This document shows positions 27,701-36,601 of a stretch of 64,000 bases of DNA, piece by piece. Position numbers and translations under genes: made by a program. The notes under the pieces are model-generated. The model did not search any database. It saw only the letters and a list, made by a program, of their open reading frames with translations, and was not told the origin of the DNA. Position 1 is the stretch's first letter. The number at the start of each line of letters is the position of its first letter. The DNA lies in contig BGKB01000029.1 of NCBI GenBank assembly GCA_003116975.1, forward strand, positions 186,001-250,000, in the 5' to 3' direction. Source of the DNA: Aurantiochytrium sp. KH105 (lineage: Eukaryota; Sar; Bigyra; Thraustochytrida; Thraustochytriidae).

Positions 27701-29114
27701 CGCAGCCAACGCCCGCAACCAGGAAATCCTTGGGCAAGAACTTGAGGTTGGCAAGGAGATCGTCGCGGCCATGCGCAACCATCCCGAAAGCGAATATATT
27801 CAGAAATGTGCCTGCTCTGCTCTTCACAATCTCGCAGTAAACGACCGCAACAAGGAGATCCTCGGGCAAGACCTCGAGGTCGGCAAGGAGATTGTCGCGG
27901 CCATGCGCAACCATCCCGAAAGCGCAAACATTCAGGAGAAAGCATGTGGAGCTCTTTGCAATCTCTCGGTCAACGATCGCAACAGGGTGATCCTCGGGCA
28001 AGACCTCGAGGTCGGCAAGGAGATCGTCGCGGCCATGCGCAACCATCCCGAAAGCGCAAACATTCAGGAGAAAGCATGTGGAGCTCTTCGGAATCTCGCA
28101 GCCAAGAATGCTCGTAATTGTGAGATCTTTGGGCAAGAGCTTGAGGTCGGCAAAGAAATCGTTGCGGCCATGCGCAAGCATCAAGGGAGCGTAATCGTCC
28201 AAGAAAACGCATGCGGAGCTCTTCGGAATCTCGCAGCCAACGCCCGCAACCAGGAAATCCTTGGGCAAGAACTTGAGGTTGGCAAGGAGATCGTCGCGGC
28301 CATGCGCATCCATCCCGAAAGCGAATATATTCAGATCAGTGCCTGCTCTGCTCTTAACAATCTCGCAGTAAACGACCGCAACAAGAAGATTCTCGGGCAA
28401 GACCTCGAGGTCGGCAAGGAGATCGTCGCGGCAATGCGCAACCATCTCAAAAGCGAGTCTGTTCAGGTAAGTGCCTGCTATGCTCTTCGGAAGCTCGCAG
28501 TTGACGACCGCAACAAGGAGATCCTTGGGCAAGAGCTTGGGGCCGGCATCGAGATCGCTGCGGCCATGCGCAACCATTCCGAGAGCGAAATTATTCAAGA
28601 GATAGCATGCGGAGCCCTTGGGAATCTCGCATTCAAAAATGTTCGCAACAAGGAGAACCTCGGGCAGGATCTCAGGGTCGGCAACGAGATTGTCGCGGCC
28701 ATGCGCAAGCATCCCGGGAGCGCAATCATCCAGACGAATGCGTGCAAAGCTCTCTTCAGTCTCACGTATAACAAATGCAACCGTATAATTCTCGTGCAAG
28801 GCCTCGAGGTCGGCAAAGAGATCGTCGCGGCAATGCGCAACCACTCTCGGAGCAAGACTGTGCTGGAACATGCGTGCATGCTTTTTTCAGCACTCTCTTG
28901 TGCTCCATCCTCGAAGGATATTCTTCGAGATCAAGGTGCTTTGCAGGCAGTCGAACGTGCTTGTAACCAGTTCAAATCGCTTCAAGCTGCAAAAGTCGCG
29001 AAATCGAACCTTTCCGCAAAGAAAGTGGACTTTCGCTTCACTTTGTTCTCCATTGTAGGCCTACTGAGCTTCCTCTTGTACATTGCGTTCGGTACCTCGA
29101 CGATTGACAGATAA
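24717..29114 (+). CDS. Giant armadillo-type repeat protein with C-terminal tail anchor (31 repeats)
   Basis: The protein has 1465 residues and starts at the ATG at 24717. After a 44-residue leader it is built of 31 repeats, each starting with MR (mostly MRNHP or MRKHP). The consensus is MRNHPxSExVQxxACGAL followed by NLAxNxRNxxILGQELEVGKEIVAA-type residues. Most units are 44 residues (132 bp); eight (units 1, 5, 11, 12, 16, 18, 25, 29) have 45. The pattern is that of armadillo/Vac8-type helical repeats forming a solenoid. The last 60 residues break the pattern and end in a hydrophobic helix (LFSIVGLLSFLLYIAFG) with a short STIDR tail, as in tail-anchored membrane proteins. Repeats 22-23 and 26-27 are nearly identical in DNA. 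A membrane-tethered protein-binding scaffold is the likely role; the partner is unknown. Confidence 0.85.
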   Translation: MSAQSVSEAEQAQACQVVERVCAIANEGFGQELRLEVANELVEAMRKYAKSEHVQKEACGAFAKFAAKNDRNKVILAQELGIGKEILAAMRNHSRSEDVQKNACSALWSLAVDTRNKEILGQELKAGKEIVMAMRNHPMSAVVQENACGALLSLAFQSRNKETLGQELKVGDEIVEAMRNHPWSESVQKQACRALLNLASNQRNRVVLGQELEVGKDVVTAMRNHRGSESLQEKACGALANLASNNNRNQVILGQELEVGKEIVAAMRNHSESELVQKNACGALSFLASNKRNHVVLGQDLKVANEIVVAMRKHPKSESVQKNACSALRNLAANRHNMVILGQKLEVVKGIVAAMRNHPGSESVQKNACSALHKLAANDRNMVVLEQKVEVGKEIVAAMRNHLRSESVQKFACCALDTLAFNDRNKVILGQELEVGKEIVAAMRNHPENDLIQKTACSALWNLAEDAHNKIILGQELEVGKEIVTAMRNHPKSEGVQKLACSALWNLAVNNDRNKVILGQELEVGKEIIAAMRKHSESESVQESACGALKGLVVANARNQEILAQELEVGKEIAVAMRLHLGSAGVQYLACAALSNLADNNCNQIIFGQKLQVGKDILEAMRKHPGSEIVQRQACETLSKLAANDRNQVILEQELQVSKEIVAAMRNHPGSEAVQEDACGALYNLAANPRNKDILGQELKVGNEIVEAMRNHSGSEGVQKQACGALWNLAARNARNCEILGQEHKVGKEIVAAMRNHPGSAIIQEHACGALSCLAANTRNQVILEQYLEVGKEILAAMRKHRWSEDVQKQACGALGNLVLNNNRNQVILGQELEVGEEIAVAMRVHPRSAAVVENACGVLGRLAVNVRNKVILGQKVGVGKDIITVMRKHPGSAILQKNACFALWNLASNDRNREILGQDLKAGEEIVAAMRNHPKSEYVQEYACAALCDLAFNDRNNKILGQDLEVSKEIVAAMRNHSMSAVIQERACGALWNLAANARNQEILGQELEVGKEIVAAMRNHPESEYIQKCACSALHNLAVNDRNKEILGQDLEVGKEIVAAMRNHPESANIQEKACGALCNLSVNDRNRVILGQDLEVGKEIVAAMRNHPESANIQEKACGALRNLAAKNARNCEIFGQELEVGKEIVAAMRKHQGSVIVQENACGALRNLAANARNQEILGQELEVGKEIVAAMRIHPESEYIQISACSALNNLAVNDRNKKILGQDLEVGKEIVAAMRNHLKSESVQVSACYALRKLAVDDRNKEILGQELGAGIEIAAAMRNHSESEIIQEIACGALGNLAFKNVRNKENLGQDLRVGNEIVAAMRKHPGSAIIQTNACKALFSLTYNKCNRIILVQGLEVGKEIVAAMRNHSRSKTVLEHACMLFSALSCAPSSKDILRDQGALQAVERACNQFKSLQAAKVAKSNLSAKKVDFRFTLFSIVGLLSFLLYIAFGTSTIDR

Positions 29115-29270
29115 GGTCAATTTCCTGTTTCGCTTCTTTTGACATTGTTCTCGGCGTCTGCGTTCTTGTCAAGTTCAAGTTTGACGTGCATGGGGAAATT
29201 TGCTCGCAGACGTCATTCAAGCTCGCAAGCGCATGAAGATGAAGTTGCTACGATTCAGATAATGTCATAT

Positions 29271-32200
29271 TCATTTACGTTTAGCGAGTGCGGCACGGTA
29301 CTTTCTTCCTCGGAACGTATTTGAATATCCTCGACCGGCCATCTTGGCTCCAACAGGCGCAAGCCGTGGCGTCCGCCTCTGATAGGGCGCAGAATCTTGT
29401 GACAACTTTGACTCATCAAAACCTGAAGAGCGCGCATCCTCGGTTCGTCTGCCTCTGCGCTTTGAAAAGGAGGCCGTGAGATAGTCTTCAATTTGCGCAG
29501 ACAGGTCATCATCATCGCGATCGCCTGTGTCACCATCCTCGATCGCTGCGCGTGCTGCAGCAAATTCCTCTTCAAGATTGTCCATTTCAGCCAATATGTT
29601 CTCCGCTTGACCCATCTTTTGAGCATTACGCGAGACAATGTCGACCTGTAGCTTCCAATCCGGAGCCATGGAGGTCTCACCTTGACGCAGTGTGCCAAGC
29701 GGATTGCCTTCAAGGTCCCACACACGAACGAGACAATCACTCGCGGCGGCAATGACACAAGAGTAGTCACCTTCAACCTTGAGCTGCATGAATTGAATGC
29801 CTTCCGCGTGCGCCTCCCACGCGTGGAGCTGAGTCACGACATCGCTTCCGCAAAATACAGTTGTCGCCATGCTCGCGGTTGAGCCCCGCTTATCACTCCC
29901 ATTCGCATGAAAGGCTACAGTTGATACAGGTGCGCGCGGCGAGCGCAAATTCGCAAGAGGACCCTTGGCCGATACATCCATGTGGATACGTCGTCTGGCA
30001 TTCTCACACTCGTGAGGCTTAAAGTCTCCAATATCTGCCTCGACTTGAGTCACGAGCGAAGAATAGTCCCACGTTCTTACATAGCCTTGTTCGTCTGCGG
30101 TGAATACCAACTGTTTTTCCTGATGTAGACTTATGACGGATATGGCAGCTGGCTGGTTCTCATGACGGTTAACGATTCGAGCGAGAGGCTGGCTCCGCCA
30201 GCGCGAAGCCGGCCGAACGGCCCAAAACACCAGCCCTCCCGCGTCGTCGGCACTGACGAGTCCCGGAAAGCTCTCGTCAATGAAAGCGAGAGCAGTAATC
30301 ATCTTGGAAGACATTTTCTTCTTTTTGTCTCCTTTGGCCTGTCGCGTTGCCTGCGCCTCACTGTCAAGATCTTGCAAGAGAACTGCTTCAACACGGCCAA
30401 ACTCAAAGTCCCATAACACAATGGACGCCTCAGCGCACGGCGAGCCCGAAGCGATGAGTGAAAGCTTGTGCGAAAAGGCAAGCGCAGATATATCGGCGCC
30501 ATGATGACCGCCTTCTAGTGTGCGAAGCATGATGCCCTCTTCCGGATCCATTTCGTCGTGCAAAATAATGGTATCATCCCACCCGGAGGAAATGACAATC
30601 TTGTGCTCATTGCAATAAATGAGCGCAGAAACCTCGGATTTGTGCGCACGATGCGGATATGCAAATGCCTTCATTTCACAGCCGTTCATGTAATCAAAGA
30701 CCTGAATGCGGCCGAGATGGTCGCCAACTATGAATTTGCGCTCTCGGTCGTCAAGGCAGACTGCAGTGAGCTCTGCGCCATCCATGAGACCTCGAAAACG
30801 GTTGAGTAAAATACCCTTTTGTGCATCCCAAAGCCGAACGTCCTGATGTGAGGCTGTGAGAATAGTCAGTGTCGTTTCATTGAGCAGCGCGCAAAAAGTG
30901 GGAGCATCATTGGTTCTGTCTGGATTTTTCAGCGTCTCGTACTGAAATTGGTGCATGCGCCGACCGGTTGCAAGAAGCATCTTGTATGGCGTCGCGCTGG
31001 CAAAGGTATGCAACGTTTCGTCAGTATCCGGGGCAAATGTCTGCACGCAGCCAAAGTTGCGAATGTCCCACACTTTAAAGATGCCACTTGTGTCAGCCGT
31101 GATGATTTGCGGGGAGTCGGGAATCATCTCGACCTTGCATAGAGGAGCATTATGCCCGTGCAGCCGCAGGATGAGATGCTCTACGTATGGATTCCACACC
31201 AAAGCGTCATAGTCAAAACCTGCGCTCACCATGAACCTGTACTCGTCGTTGTAGGCCAGGGATCGAACGCCCTTTTCATGGCCTTCCAGAGTCTTTTTGT
31301 GGCGGCCTGTATGTACGTCCCAGAGTCGAATCGTCCGGTCCATGGAAGCCGAAGCAATGCTCCCAAGAGACTCGATTTGTAAAAGGTCAAGGACCATGTC
31401 TGTATGGGACTCCTTCATGATAAAGTGCGAGTAGGTATTTAAGACACCGCCCATGCAGTGTTTTTCCCGGCCGTCCTCGACGTCCCAACAATGCACAATG
31501 CCATTGAGGCCAGCTGAATAAAGGGATTTGGAATTCGGACTCCAGTCCAGGCAGGTCTGCGAGGTATCTGAATCAAAACGAAGACGTTCGCGCTGCGTTG
31601 CATCGTCGATGACAGAAATGGACAAGTTCGAGCTTGCCATGGCGAACTCGGCACGTCCGCTCAAATACGTAGCACAAAGAATGTTTCCTTCATCGATTGT
31701 CAGACGCCTCTCTAGTTCCAGGGATACGGGATGGTACAAGTTGAGCGTGTTGGACTGCGTTTCGCAAGTTCCGAACTTGCCAATGTCCGAAAAGTAGTAT
31801 GCTCGCTCGACAAAGCCCGAGTGTTTGCAGTCGTCCTGCCAAGCCGTTAAGGTGTAGGGCTGGATGCTGCTCGGGCCGTCCATGCGCTCCACATTTCCAG
31901 TCTCAACAATGAATGAAGTGAACTCGTCCCATTCCATGGTCCCGTCGCCGTTAACATCGATTTGAGCAAAGAGTTCGCAAAGATCAGAAACGAGTTGCGC
32001 TTCGTCTAGATGTGATCGCTTGAGATACTTGCGCATCACGTACACGAACTCGGCAAGCTCCAGGCCCTCTTCCTTTTGCTCGAATTCGTCGCGCAGCGCA
32101 GGCACCTTGTCAATGTCAAGAAGCATCATGATGTCCATGGTGCCCTGCTCCTTTTCATTCTTCTTTTCTTCTCCATTGTCCGCATCTTCTTCAAGAGTTT

Positions 32201-32315
32201 TGGCTGATCTCTGGCTTTCCCTGCGGACGGCCACCTCACGTCCTGTGTACGGGCGATCATCACCGTCAACGCCTTCGTTTTGCAGCTCCGTGAGACGAAA
32301 GAGGTCCCGCTCCAT
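29271..32315 (-). CDS. EF-hand / WD40-repeat protein, WDR49 (CFAP337)-like
   Basis: The protein has 1014 residues from the first ATG (32315, MERDLFRLTELQ). The frame is open to 32411 without an ATG, so an upstream exon is possible. An EF-hand pair lies at ~65-135, the second with a full Ca2+ loop (DVNGDGTMEWDEF, ~120-132). About twelve WD40 blades follow (HCWDVEDGREK, TIRLWDVHTG, ALVWNPYVEH, FKVWDIRNFG, VRLWDAQKG, IVLWDFEFG, VRTWDYSSL, VRVWDLEGN), making two propellers. The tail has an acidic helix. EF-hand plus double propeller is the layout of WDR49/WDR64/EFCAB8-type proteins; CFAP337 is an axonemal member. A flagellar, Ca2+-responsive structural role is likely but inferred. Confidence 0.8.
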   Translation of the reverse strand: MERDLFRLTELQNEGVDGDDRPYTGREVAVRRESQRSAKTLEEDADNGEEKKNEKEQGTMDIMMLLDIDKVPALRDEFEQKEEGLELAEFVYVMRKYLKRSHLDEAQLVSDLCELFAQIDVNGDGTMEWDEFTSFIVETGNVERMDGPSSIQPYTLTAWQDDCKHSGFVERAYYFSDIGKFGTCETQSNTLNLYHPVSLELERRLTIDEGNILCATYLSGRAEFAMASSNLSISVIDDATQRERLRFDSDTSQTCLDWSPNSKSLYSAGLNGIVHCWDVEDGREKHCMGGVLNTYSHFIMKESHTDMVLDLLQIESLGSIASASMDRTIRLWDVHTGRHKKTLEGHEKGVRSLAYNDEYRFMVSAGFDYDALVWNPYVEHLILRLHGHNAPLCKVEMIPDSPQIITADTSGIFKVWDIRNFGCVQTFAPDTDETLHTFASATPYKMLLATGRRMHQFQYETLKNPDRTNDAPTFCALLNETTLTILTASHQDVRLWDAQKGILLNRFRGLMDGAELTAVCLDDRERKFIVGDHLGRIQVFDYMNGCEMKAFAYPHRAHKSEVSALIYCNEHKIVISSGWDDTIILHDEMDPEEGIMLRTLEGGHHGADISALAFSHKLSLIASGSPCAEASIVLWDFEFGRVEAVLLQDLDSEAQATRQAKGDKKKKMSSKMITALAFIDESFPGLVSADDAGGLVFWAVRPASRWRSQPLARIVNRHENQPAAISVISLHQEKQLVFTADEQGYVRTWDYSSLVTQVEADIGDFKPHECENARRRIHMDVSAKGPLANLRSPRAPVSTVAFHANGSDKRGSTASMATTVFCGSDVVTQLHAWEAHAEGIQFMQLKVEGDYSCVIAAASDCLVRVWDLEGNPLGTLRQGETSMAPDWKLQVDIVSRNAQKMGQAENILAEMDNLEEEFAAARAAIEDGDTGDRDDDDLSAQIEDYLTASFSKRRGRRTEDARSSGFDESKLSQDSAPYQRRTPRLAPVGAKMAGRGYSNTFRGRKYRAALAKRK

Positions 32316-33774
32316 CGTGATGTCCGGCGTCCCCACGGGCGTCCGACCGCGACTCCGCCCAAAGCGGTCTACACTCGCGCCTGTCGTCCTGCCAATCCCC
32401 AATTTTGCCACGCTCGGCCTCTGGCAAGTGACTTACAGCCAGCAAGTGCGTCGACGGAAAGTTGTTATTGTTGTTGTTGGTTGCTGTTGTTGTTATATGA
32501 GTGGGCAAGCCCGGCGATCACGGTCAGTGGGATTTGTTGTTCTCAACGGCAACATGGGTGTGTGACGGGAATTCTGCGAGTGGACTCACATCAGCGAGGT
32601 ATATACCAAGAATCTGAAGTCTCCGCGAGCGAGTTGGTCAGAGCTTCGCCTCGCCGGAAAGGTCTCGCGCAGCTTGGACGTTGGAATGAAAAGTTTGCGA
32701 TTGGAACGTCGGCAAAGTCAATGCGCGAATACTTTCGACCGCACAAGCTCGGTATTTTGATGTTGACTGTCAGCCGCTGCTGCTATTATATTTGGCAAGA
32801 GAAGTCTGTTGCCTTTGTCATGAGCAACCAAAAAAAAGACTTTTCACCCGCCGCTCGTCTCTTCCTTGATTAGAGTAGAAACGAACGCCATTTGGCATGA
32901 TGTGCCATAGATGGATAGATTCCTGGGAAGCTTCACGACTTGGAAGTACGCTTCGCGGGCAGTGAGTTTGTCCAGGAATCATCCAATAACGGCATCCGCC
33001 GGCGGTCGCGCGAAGACCGGTCAAAAGTTAAAAAAGTTTAGGTCCTTCAATCACCGCTCGTGCGGCACCGACTTCCTTCGAAATTCCAAAAAACTGAAAT
33101 CTTCTTCGTTCCCTTTTCCTCGTATCCTCCACGTGCGCGTGGCAACAGGCGACAGACAGACACACAGACACGACACCCAGGCAGAACTCAATGAGAACCC
33201 CGGAAAGACCGGCCCCCAGCCGCCAACAGCAGCAGGCTTTGGTTTGCGACGCAGGCGATCGATCTTCTGTTGACAGTGCGTCCCAAACAAATGCATCTCG
33301 AGATGCCGGGTTTCCTTCTTGCTGGGGCAGCGCGGCAACCGCCGCAAGTGCAGTATAGCTTCACCCAAGTGCGCGTCGAGGCGCGCCAAGTGAACACCGC
33401 ATCCGCAAGTCGGCTATAGCGAGCCCACGCAGACCACGAACACGCGCAGGAAACGGAGCTCGCGGCGCCGGCGCGCGCGGACGGAGCTCGCGGCGGCTGC
33501 GAGGGCCGCGAGGCCCCCGGGACCCGGGCAGACGCGGAACGTGCGCGCGCTCGCTCGCGACGCCGCGCCCCGGCTCGTCTCGGCTGGGCCGTCGGCGCGG
33601 ACGAGGCGGGACGGCGGATCATCCCGAGGCAGGAAGGAGCCCAGCGGCCACAACCCGCGTGCGCACGTGCGTGCCTGCGTGCCTGCGTGCGAGCGAGCGC
33701 GCGCGCGTGCATCGGCGCGCGTGCGGGAGCAGACGCGAGAGCAAGAGGCTCCGACCCAAGGCTGCTAGGGTAAA
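32316..33774. promoter_or_regulatory. Divergent region between WDR49-like and GGNBP2 genes (1.46 kb)
   Basis: A GTT trinucleotide tract (about 32461-32496) lies close to the WDR49-like gene. The middle is unremarkable. The last 300 bp (33430-33760) are strongly GC-rich with GCGTGCGTGC- and GCGCGC-type runs, typical of the sequence just upstream of genes in this window. No gene was seen. Confidence 0.45.
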
Positions 33775-36129
33775 ATGGCGGCTTTGCAGCGAGGCAAGCG
33801 AAGGGCGTGGTTCCTCCACCACGAGGAGACTCAGGTGGTTGACTTCGTGCTCAAGAGCAACCAGGTGCCCGCAGATGCAGAGATCGTGCGCGGCCTCGAG
33901 CAGGTGTCAGAGGAGACGGCAGGCAAGTGCATGAAGTGCAAAAAGAGCGACATGCTCGAGTTGATTGCAAAGTACAATCAGGACATTGGATGCTCTGGCT
34001 GCGTCCGGCAGCTTCGGCAAAGCCTCGAGGGCAAAGGGTCGTGTCTCACAGGGCTCATGGGCGCAATTTTTGAAGAATACTCGGATGACACAGTTTGTCT
34101 CAGCCCTCGCTTTCAAAGCAACGAAGATATTGGCAAGGTTTTTGCAGCCTTCAACAGCCAAGCGTACTTTAGCAATCGCAAGGGCAGCAAACGACAGCGG
34201 TGCCCGTTGCACGCAGCAAACCCTCGCATGGACGAGCCGTGGATCCCCTTTTGGGATGAGATTCCGGATGAAGTGCAAGAGAGCATCGCCAGACTCGACG
34301 TGCACGAAATGAGTGACCAGCTCACAGAGCATCTCAAACAGCTATATTTTTGTCGCGACTGCAGAGGCAACGTCCTCAAGGCTCTCGATCTTTTGGTTGG
34401 TTTCATGCATCCCTATGACCTCGAGGACAATGAAGATGACGAGTACGCTCCCGAATATTTTCGTCCCTTCTTACTCGGTGGTCCCGATGACACGTTTTGG
34501 ACCGTTAGCATGGCGCGAGAGGCCGGCTCACGTCGCGAGCGACGACGACGACGCCAGCATCGACAAGAACGACGCAAAAATCGCAAGAGCGCAAATGCTG
34601 ATTCGACCAATAAATCCTGCAGAGATGCAGGTGCATCTAGACACGAATCTCACGGGCACGAAAGCGACGAGGACGTCAACTTGGGCGAGCTTGACGATGT
34701 TGACGAGACCGATTACCCAATTGATCTGGACGAGTACAAGGTGAAAACAATTTCGCCGCGCTCACTCGCCCTTCAAGAAAGCGACGAGCACAAACATGGG
34801 GACGCGCCAGAGTTAGAGAAACCGTCGCCGCAAGAGGAGATTTTCTCGCAGAGCAAGGCACAGCGCGAGGGCAAAGTGGATGCAGCAACGCTTTTGAAAC
34901 GTACTGGCCTCGATGGTGCTGTTAGTCGCGCTTCTGCCGGCGGTCGAGCGAGGGATGGCAAGAAGCGAAGTTCGAGCGAGCACAGCTGTGACTGCTGGGA
35001 CTGCGCTCGTGCACGCGATCGAGAGGACGCCGATGTCGACTCTGAGGAGGACGACGAGTACGACGATTCAGATCTCCTCCTCCTTCCTGATGATCTATAT
35101 GACGAAGACGAAGACGACAACGACGACGATGTCGACGGGGAAGATGGGGATGATAAATTTGCTCCAGGAATGAGTGGGTCGCATCTGTTGGTGAATCTCG
35201 ATGATGTGATTGTACTCATTCAACGCGCGGAAGAAGCTGACGCGCGCGATGAACTTAATCGTCAGAGTGGTGGATCGAGTGATCGTCATGCTCCGACTCT
35301 CAAGGACGGCCAGATGGAACTTTTGCATTGCATTGGTAAAGTCCTCCTCGATCGCATCCGGGATACCTGGATTGACCAGCTGTGTCTTGCTCGCACATGC
35401 GAGCTTTTGACGTGGATTGCGTTCTCGTGCATGCGGACGAATTTGCAATCTGCCTTGCAAGTCCAGAGCGAGGAATCTCTTTTCATGCTCCTTGACAGCA
35501 CGGACAGCAAGGAAAGCAAGGAGAAGAAGAAACGTAAGAAAAAGACCAACAAAAAGAAGAAGCAGCAGCAGCAGCAGCAGCAGCAGCAAGAAGAAGAAGC
35601 AGAAAAGGAAAAGGGTAAGGAAGAACTTCAAGAACTTGAACGAGAGAAAGAAAAGGAAAAAGAGAAGGAGAAGCTTCAGCAAAAGAAGCGTGACGATGAT
35701 GATGCAAAAGCGAGTCGAGACTCGGAACAGGAAAAGCAGGATGCCGTGCGAAAAGCTGCCGCCGCGCTCAAGCATTCAACGCCGAAATGGGCAAGCCCTA
35801 CGGGGTCCGGAACTTCCTCGAACAACTGGGATCAGGCCTGCGAGGCCCGTCTTTTGGAACAACTCGGCGCGGCGCCCACTCCTAGCGCGAGCTCGCCGTC
35901 TCTTTTTTCGTCACTTGCAGACGGCTCGCCCTCGAGCGAGGGTTTCTCCGAGCTGAATGGCGCCGAACCCGATACTCCTGCGAATGGAGAGGGCGAAGGG
36001 CTCACCGAGGACGAAATTCGCGAGGCCCAGATGCAGCTTCAGCGCATGATGGGATCTTCATCTCGTGCAGAATTCCGCGAGAATCTGCGCCAAAAATTTT
36101 ACAATCTCTCCAGCAAGACGGCTCACTGA
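33775..36129 (+). CDS. GGNBP2: Gametogenetin-binding protein 2 (GGNBP2/ZNF403) homologue
   Basis: This 784-residue protein starts at the ATG at 33775. Cys pairs at ~52-55 and ~73-76 (CMKC, GCSGC) match the GGNBP2 Cys motifs. RCPLHAANPRMDEPW then PDEVQESI, and FCRDCRGNVLKALDLLVG (~192-210), align with the GGNBP2 blocks RCQLHSLDTHKPKP, SQECRDEV and FCTDCKNKVLRAYNILIG. CIGKVLLDRIRDTW matches CLGIHLYERLHRIW. The C-terminal helix RAEFRENLRQKFYNL matches the GGNBP2 end (QYRQHLKEKFNKY). Between them lie a CDCWDC cluster, acidic runs and a 10-Gln stretch (~597-606, CAG repeats at 35560-35590) in a Lys/Glu-rich helix. The molecular function of the family is poorly known; in mammals it affects spermatogenesis and cell growth. 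Confidence 0.85.
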   Translation: MAALQRGKRRAWFLHHEETQVVDFVLKSNQVPADAEIVRGLEQVSEETAGKCMKCKKSDMLELIAKYNQDIGCSGCVRQLRQSLEGKGSCLTGLMGAIFEEYSDDTVCLSPRFQSNEDIGKVFAAFNSQAYFSNRKGSKRQRCPLHAANPRMDEPWIPFWDEIPDEVQESIARLDVHEMSDQLTEHLKQLYFCRDCRGNVLKALDLLVGFMHPYDLEDNEDDEYAPEYFRPFLLGGPDDTFWTVSMAREAGSRRERRRRRQHRQERRKNRKSANADSTNKSCRDAGASRHESHGHESDEDVNLGELDDVDETDYPIDLDEYKVKTISPRSLALQESDEHKHGDAPELEKPSPQEEIFSQSKAQREGKVDAATLLKRTGLDGAVSRASAGGRARDGKKRSSSEHSCDCWDCARARDREDADVDSEEDDEYDDSDLLLLPDDLYDEDEDDNDDDVDGEDGDDKFAPGMSGSHLLVNLDDVIVLIQRAEEADARDELNRQSGGSSDRHAPTLKDGQMELLHCIGKVLLDRIRDTWIDQLCLARTCELLTWIAFSCMRTNLQSALQVQSEESLFMLLDSTDSKESKEKKKRKKKTNKKKKQQQQQQQQQEEEAEKEKGKEELQELEREKEKEKEKEKLQQKKRDDDDAKASRDSEQEKQDAVRKAAAALKHSTPKWASPTGSGTSSNNWDQACEARLLEQLGAAPTPSASSPSLFSSLADGSPSSEGFSELNGAEPDTPANGEGEGLTEDEIREAQMQLQRMMGSSSRAEFRENLRQKFYNLSSKTAH

Positions 36130-36601
36130 TCGAGTCTCGACTTTGTGCAAATATCATCCACGCGACACGATGCGACGCGCTGCGGCGAGTTTCCGCACAT
36201 CCACCCATCCACCCGTTGATTTTCTGATCGATTGATTGATTGATTGATTGATAAGCGTCTGGATCAACTCTGATTGAGTAAAGGAAATGGAAAGGGGGGA
36301 AAAGGAGAAAAGGAAAAGTCGTGCCAAGAGTTGGCCTGGCACTAAGCCTAGTAGGCCTACTACGTTTCCTCGGTCTTAGAAAAAAATAATAATCTGTTGT
36401 GCTGCCTTTCTGTCCAACTTTGACCTTTTGAAGTGTTTTGAAGTGTCATTGCATTGATAATGTTTTTCAAGAAGACAAAAGTGGGGTTGTGAGAGGGGGA
36501 GGGGCGAGAAGTCAGGACAGAAGTTCAAGCCTTTGGATCAGTGGTCATTTGCTGGACGAAAAAAGGCTCAAACCTGGGAAGAGGATCAACCTTTTTTTTA
36601 T
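36130..36601. terminator. Convergent 3' spacer with GATT repeat and a perfect palindrome
   Basis: The spacer contains a (GATT)n run at 36230-36252 (~6 units) and the 12-bp perfect palindrome AGTAGGCCTACT at 36350-36361. T-rich DNA abuts the stop of the PA-domain gene. On the minus strand an AATAAA overlaps that stop codon by two bases (36597-36602). No gene was seen. Confidence 0.5.

Noticed and set aside
25218-28871. Long antisense frames (465 and 747 codons) across the ARM array
   Set aside because: The sense repeat has a period divisible by three, so a stop-free antisense frame recurs in every unit; this is a geometric artefact.
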